The notes beneath the pieces are model-generated. The model did not search any database and was not told where the DNA came from. It saw only the letters and a list, made by a program, of their open reading frames with translations. Shown here piece after piece: positions 33,046 through 35,743 of a stretch of DNA of 35,743 nucleotides (position 1 is its first letter; each line of letters starts with the position of its first letter). The translations under genes and the position numbers were made by a program. The stretch is taken from contig DASROF010000055.1 of assembly GCA_035647075.1 (NCBI GenBank), forward strand, positions 1 to 35,743, given 5' to 3'. Source of the stretch: Gp6-AA40 sp035647075 (lineage in GTDB: Bacteria; Acidobacteriota; Vicinamibacteria; Vicinamibacterales; UBA2999).

Positions 33046-33911
33046 TACCGGTCCATTCGGCCCTGAAAACGCAGCGCGGTAATCTGCTCGGAGACCAGCC
33101 CGACCAGAAACACGATCACGGCAAAGAGCAGCAGCACGACGGCGCCGTTCGGGATCCGTCCGGCCGCGAAGAAGTTCGAGACGCCGTAGAGAGCGCCCGC
33201 GGTCAACGCCAGGCCGCTGATCGGCGCAAAGATCCGGAGCGGGCTGAACAGCGTGACCAGTTTCAGCAGGATCATCAGGAAGCTGGCGCCGTCGCGCGCG
33301 ACGCGCATCTTCGAGTAGCCCACGCGTGTGCCGGCGTCGATCGGCTCGAACGTGACGTTATACCCGGCTTTGATGCACGCGAGGGTGGTCGTCGTCGGCG
33401 TCGAGAAGCCGTTTGGCAGCAGGTGGAGAAACTCGCGAAGAACGTCCCGCCGGATGCCGCGGAATCCGGACGTCAGGTCCGGAATCGGCCGTCCGGTCAG
33501 GTAACTGGCCAGCCGGTTCAACACGGCATTGCCGGCACGACGCGTCAGCGTGGCCTGGGTCGCGGCGCGCCGCGCCCCGACCACGAGGTCGAATTCTCCG
33601 AGGCGCGCGACGAGACGCCGTGCGTCATCCGCATGATGCTGTCCGTCGCCGTCGACGATCAGGACGAAGTCGCCGGACGCGTGGCGCGTGCCGGTTTTGA
33701 CCGCGGCGCCATTCCCCTTGTTGTACGGATGCCGGATCACGCATGCGCCCGCCTCGCGCGCGCGATCAGCCGTGGCATCGGCGGACCCATCGTCGACAAC
33801 GATCACCTCGCGCCAGTCCGCCGCCGCTTTCAGGCGGCCGACGACGTCGCCGATGGACGGCGCTTCATCTTTTGCGGGGATCACGATTGAGACGGTCGCC
33901 GGATCAGCCAC
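33045..33911 (-). CDS. Family-2 glycosyltransferase with C-terminal membrane helices
   Basis: The 288-residue transferase has SIVIPAKDEAPSIGDVV, EVIVVDDGSADATADRA, HPYNKGNGAAVKTGTRH and the metal site IVDGDGQHHADD. Two membrane helices follow at about 225-250 (FAPISGLALTAGALYGVSNFF) and about 255-280 (NGAVVLLLFAVIVFLVGLV), so it is anchored like polyprenyl-phosphate hexose synthases. It could load a sugar on undecaprenyl phosphate. The start is GTG 33911, six bases from the YchF-like stop. Confidence 0.92.
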   Translation of the reverse strand: MADPATVSIVIPAKDEAPSIGDVVGRLKAAADWREVIVVDDGSADATADRAREAGACVIRHPYNKGNGAAVKTGTRHASGDFVLIVDGDGQHHADDARRLVARLGEFDLVVGARRAATQATLTRRAGNAVLNRLASYLTGRPIPDLTSGFRGIRRDVLREFLHLLPNGFSTPTTTTLACIKAGYNVTFEPIDAGTRVGYSKMRVARDGASFLMILLKLVTLFSPLRIFAPISGLALTAGALYGVSNFFAAGRIPNGAVVLLLFAVIVFLVGLVSEQITALRFQGRMDR

Positions 33912-33917
33912 GTGCGC

Positions 33918-35006
33918 CTAGGTCGCAAAGCGGAAGTTGATGATATCGCCGTCCTGAACGACGTACTCCTTCCCTTCAAGACGTACTTCGCCATGTTCCC
34001 GCGAGACCGCCATCGAGCCGCGCGTCGTCAGCGAGTCGTAGGAGACGACCTCGGCCCGGATGAACCCGCGTTGAATGTCGCTGTGAATCTCGCCGGCGGC
34101 GAGCTGCGCCTGAGTGCCGCGATGAATCGACCAGGCCCGGCACTCGTCTTCGCCGACCGTGAAGAACGACATATAGCCGAGGAGATCGTAGGCCGTGCGA
34201 ATGACGCGATCGAGTCCGGACTCGGTCAGCCCGAGCTCGCCGAGGAACATCTTTTTGTCCTCGTCGTCGAGCTGCGAGATCTCCAGCTCGATCTTTGCGC
34301 ACAACGCAACGGCCTTCGTCTCGGCGTGGGCCAGAAAGTCGGTCAGTCCCGTCGCTGCCGCGGCCTTCGCGACGTCGGCGCCGACGTCGGCAACATCGCT
34401 CTCGTCGAGATTGATGACCAGTAGCAGCGGTTTCGCGGACAGGAGCTGGAAGCCGCTCAGGCGCTTGCGATCGTCGCCAGTGAGGCCGAGCGCGCGCAGC
34501 GGTGTGCCCTCTTCGAGCGCTGTTTTGCAGCGTTGTACGAGCTCGCGCTCTTTGTCGAGCTCCGTGGACTTGCCCTTCTTCAGATCCTTCTCGATGCGTT
34601 CGAGACGGCGCTCCGCAACGCCGAGATCCGCGAGGATCAACTCATCCTCCATCGCTTGCGCATCGCGCGCCGGGTTGATCGATCCGGACGGATGCGGCAC
34701 TGCCGCATCGCGAAACGCGCGCACCACGTGCACGAGCGCATCAGCGTTTTTGTAGGCGGCGACGTCGACGAGCGCCTGCGCGCCCGTTCGACTTGGCGCG
34801 ATCAGATCCGTGAACTCGACTGTCGCCGGTACCCGCTTTCGCGGGTTGTACATCGCAGTGAGAATGTCGAGCCGCGCATCAGGAACCTTTGAAATTCCGA
34901 TCGCGACGTCCCCTTTGCCACGCGGCGCGTCTTTCGCGCTCGTCATCAGCTGAAAGAGAGTTGATTTTCCGCTCGAGGGGAATCCGATGAGGGCCGCACG
35001 AAGCAC
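33918..35006 (-). CDS. ychF: Divergent YchF-like GTPase/ATPase
   Basis: The 362-residue P-loop protein has Walker A GFPSSGKSTL (canonical YchF: PNVGKS). It shares VPATVEF, VHVVRAF, a coiled-coil-like helical arm (about 135-175) and the C-terminal TGS-like domain (SFFTVGEDECRAWSIHRG, GEIHSDIQRGFIRAEVVSYD, YVVQDGDIINFRF). The G2 NYPF region is missing and the DIAGLVKGASKGEGLGN loop is replaced by DLIAPSRTGAQALV; the base-reading NMxE is NLDE. Nucleotide use and ribosome association are therefore uncertain. The start is GTG 35006. It is the first gene of the glycan cassette transcript. Confidence 0.82.
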   Translation of the reverse strand: MLRAALIGFPSSGKSTLFQLMTSAKDAPRGKGDVAIGISKVPDARLDILTAMYNPRKRVPATVEFTDLIAPSRTGAQALVDVAAYKNADALVHVVRAFRDAAVPHPSGSINPARDAQAMEDELILADLGVAERRLERIEKDLKKGKSTELDKERELVQRCKTALEEGTPLRALGLTGDDRKRLSGFQLLSAKPLLLVINLDESDVADVGADVAKAAAATGLTDFLAHAETKAVALCAKIELEISQLDDEDKKMFLGELGLTESGLDRVIRTAYDLLGYMSFFTVGEDECRAWSIHRGTQAQLAAGEIHSDIQRGFIRAEVVSYDSLTTRGSMAVSREHGEVRLEGKEYVVQDGDIINFRFAT

Positions 35007-35184
35007 GTGGGCCAGCCTACTACGTCCGCCTGTGCAGCAACGGCGTTCGGCGAGCGCGGGATGTTGGGGTCAGGTCAGCAGCCCATCGCAGCCGGCTGCG
35101 TAAAAGCGATGATCAGGCGAAAACCGAGGTGTCGAAGAGCAGGCGAAACAAACACGTAACTCACTGGGGATCAGCATCTTGCGG

Positions 35185-35213
35185 TTGACATCGCAGAATC
35201 ACCGCTCTACTAT
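35185..35213 (+). promoter_or_regulatory. Strong sigma-70-type promoter upstream of mraZ
   Basis: TTGACA (35185-35190) is a perfect -35 and is separated by exactly 17 bases from TACTAT (35208-35213), 5 of 6 to TATAAT. The predicted start is near 35220. The rest of the 231-bp gap (35007-35184) shows no gene or other clear signal. Confidence 0.8.
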
Positions 35214-35217
35214 CCGT

Positions 35218-35252
35218 GTGGATTTTGGTGGACGGAAGTGGAGCAAAATGGG
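35218..35252 (+). promoter_or_regulatory. Four phased MraZ-box-like repeats
   Basis: GTGGA occurs at 35218, 35228 and 35238, and ATGGG at 35248: four TGGR motifs at exact 10-base spacing. MraZ proteins are known to bind TGGG-like repeats with about 10-bp period in their own promoter region. The third box contains the GTG start codon itself. Confidence 0.75.
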
Positions 35253-35690
35253 CTGCGCGGCAGCTCAGCTGCCCGGATCGACGAAAAGGGGCGGCTGAAG
35301 GTGCCGGCGACGTTTCGGGGGGTCATTCAGGACCAGCATGGGGCAGACGTCTTCGTGACGAGTCTGACTGGAGAGTCGGTCCTCGTCTATCCGATGCCTG
35401 TCTGGCTGGAGATTGAGCAGAAGCTCTCGAAAATGGCCAGCACTCATCCGTCGCGCCTCAAGTATCTCGATCGCGTGAACTTCTACGGGCAGGAGGGCGA
35501 GCTCGACAACCAGGGTCGCGTCGTGATTCCACCGCACCTGCGTGAGAGCGCGTCGATTATCGGCGAAGTTCGGGTGTTCGGACGCATCAATCACATTGAA
35601 GTCTGGAACGCGGAGCGCTTCGCCCAGAGGCTGCAGCAGGGTCCATGGACCGACGAGGACGCGCTGCGGCTGTCGGAGCACGGGATTTGA
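35238..35690 (+). CDS. mraZ: Transcriptional regulator MraZ
   Basis: The 150-residue protein has two SpoVT-AbrB repeats: AARIDEKGRLKVPATFRGVI at about 11-30, and GELDNQGRVVIPPHLRESA at about 87-105, each with the family's D-x-x-G-R-x-x-x-P signature. MraZ forms a multimeric ring that binds phased repeats and represses the dcw cluster (mraZ, rsmH, fts and mur genes), whose remainder would lie beyond the window. GTG 35238 is the start; no other start fits the frame. It is expressed from the strong promoter and probably autoregulated. A TTGG-type tract begins right after its stop. Confidence 0.95.
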   Translation: MEQNGLRGSSAARIDEKGRLKVPATFRGVIQDQHGADVFVTSLTGESVLVYPMPVWLEIEQKLSKMASTHPSRLKYLDRVNFYGQEGELDNQGRVVIPPHLRESASIIGEVRVFGRINHIEVWNAERFAQRLQQGPWTDEDALRLSEHGI

Positions 35691-35743
35691 CCCGGTTGGT
35701 TGGTGGTTGGTAGTTGGTGGTTGGTGGTTAGTGGTGGGTGGTC
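35691..35743. repeat. TAGTTGG-type tract after mraZ
   Basis: From just after the mraZ stop to the window edge, about seven units of GTTGG/TGGTTGG/TAGTTGG run in one orientation. It is incomplete at the edge. Confidence 0.75.

Noticed and set aside
1..35743. tRNA, rRNA or known riboswitch
   Set aside because: I found no cloverleaf, rRNA-like or riboswitch-like segment by reading; all gaps are under 300 bases. A covariance-model scan would be decisive.

Overview
The window looks like chromosomal DNA from an uncultured, GC-rich bacterium, most probably Acidobacteriota of the Vicinamibacteria type. That assignment is inferred from gene content and from a dispersed short palindrome (GTCCGGCTGAAGCCGGAC and relatives). 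When translated, it yields signatures such as RLKPDTT, PAKAGHYG, VSGFSRT or PPEGGH inside ordinary proteins, which I associate with that group. There are 34 loci. I saw no rRNA, tRNA, CRISPR array, transposase or phage gene, and no gene-free stretch longer than 300 bases.

Layout. 1-974: the 3' end of an unrecognised HTH-like gene and a MmcQ/YjbR-type protein. 1178-8040 (+): a tightly overlapping run with a LolA-like periplasmic protein, an RND/MMPL exporter and an outer-membrane barrel candidate (a plausible three-part envelope export system), then a metallo-beta-lactamase-fold hydrolase and an M20 peptidase. It is preceded by a promoter-like sequence overlapped by a perfect CRP/FNR-type palindrome. 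8041-17813 (-): a convergent block read from a two-domain hydroxyacyl-CoA dehydrogenase/enoyl-CoA hydratase through two alpha/beta hydrolases, a thiolase and an acyl-CoA dehydrogenase to a DUF1684 lipoprotein, a HAD phosphatase and a SirB1-type protein. This is a fatty-acid beta-oxidation locus. The acyl-CoA dehydrogenase is split by a frameshift at a CA repeat. 17862-22654 (-): a fused alpha/beta 2-oxoacid dehydrogenase E1, an ABC-2 ATPase/permease pair and a dimethylargininase-type hydrolase. 22742-28387 (-): cupin, rhomboid protease, MFS exporter, lipid II flippase MurJ, a GatB/YqeY protein and a GNAT-like protein. 28455-35006 (-): an STN-domain secreted protein, then a surface-glycan cassette (two extended SDR enzymes, a DegT aminotransferase and two family-2 glycosyltransferases) chained by stop/start overlaps, and a divergent YchF-like GTPase. 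35185-35743 (+): a strong promoter, four phased MraZ-box-like motifs and mraZ, the usual first gene of the division and cell-wall cluster.

The most unusual feature is how deeply repeats penetrate the genes. Palindromic REP-like elements lie in frame inside at least five proteins and supply the N- or C-terminus of others; one site in the RND exporter is a tandem 30-bp array. A second palindrome class (GGCACCCCT/AGGGGTGCC) lies in one gene start and one gap. A third repeat type, TAGTTGG-like 7-8-mer tracts, begins directly after the stop codons of three unrelated genes, once as a long hairpin between convergent genes. A fourth, about 170 bp, is an imperfect inverted repeat between the cupin and rhomboid genes. 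No wholly new gene system is evident; the best leads are the repeat ecology, the mraZ operator overlapping its own start codon, and the CRP-like site on a possibly leaderless exporter operon.
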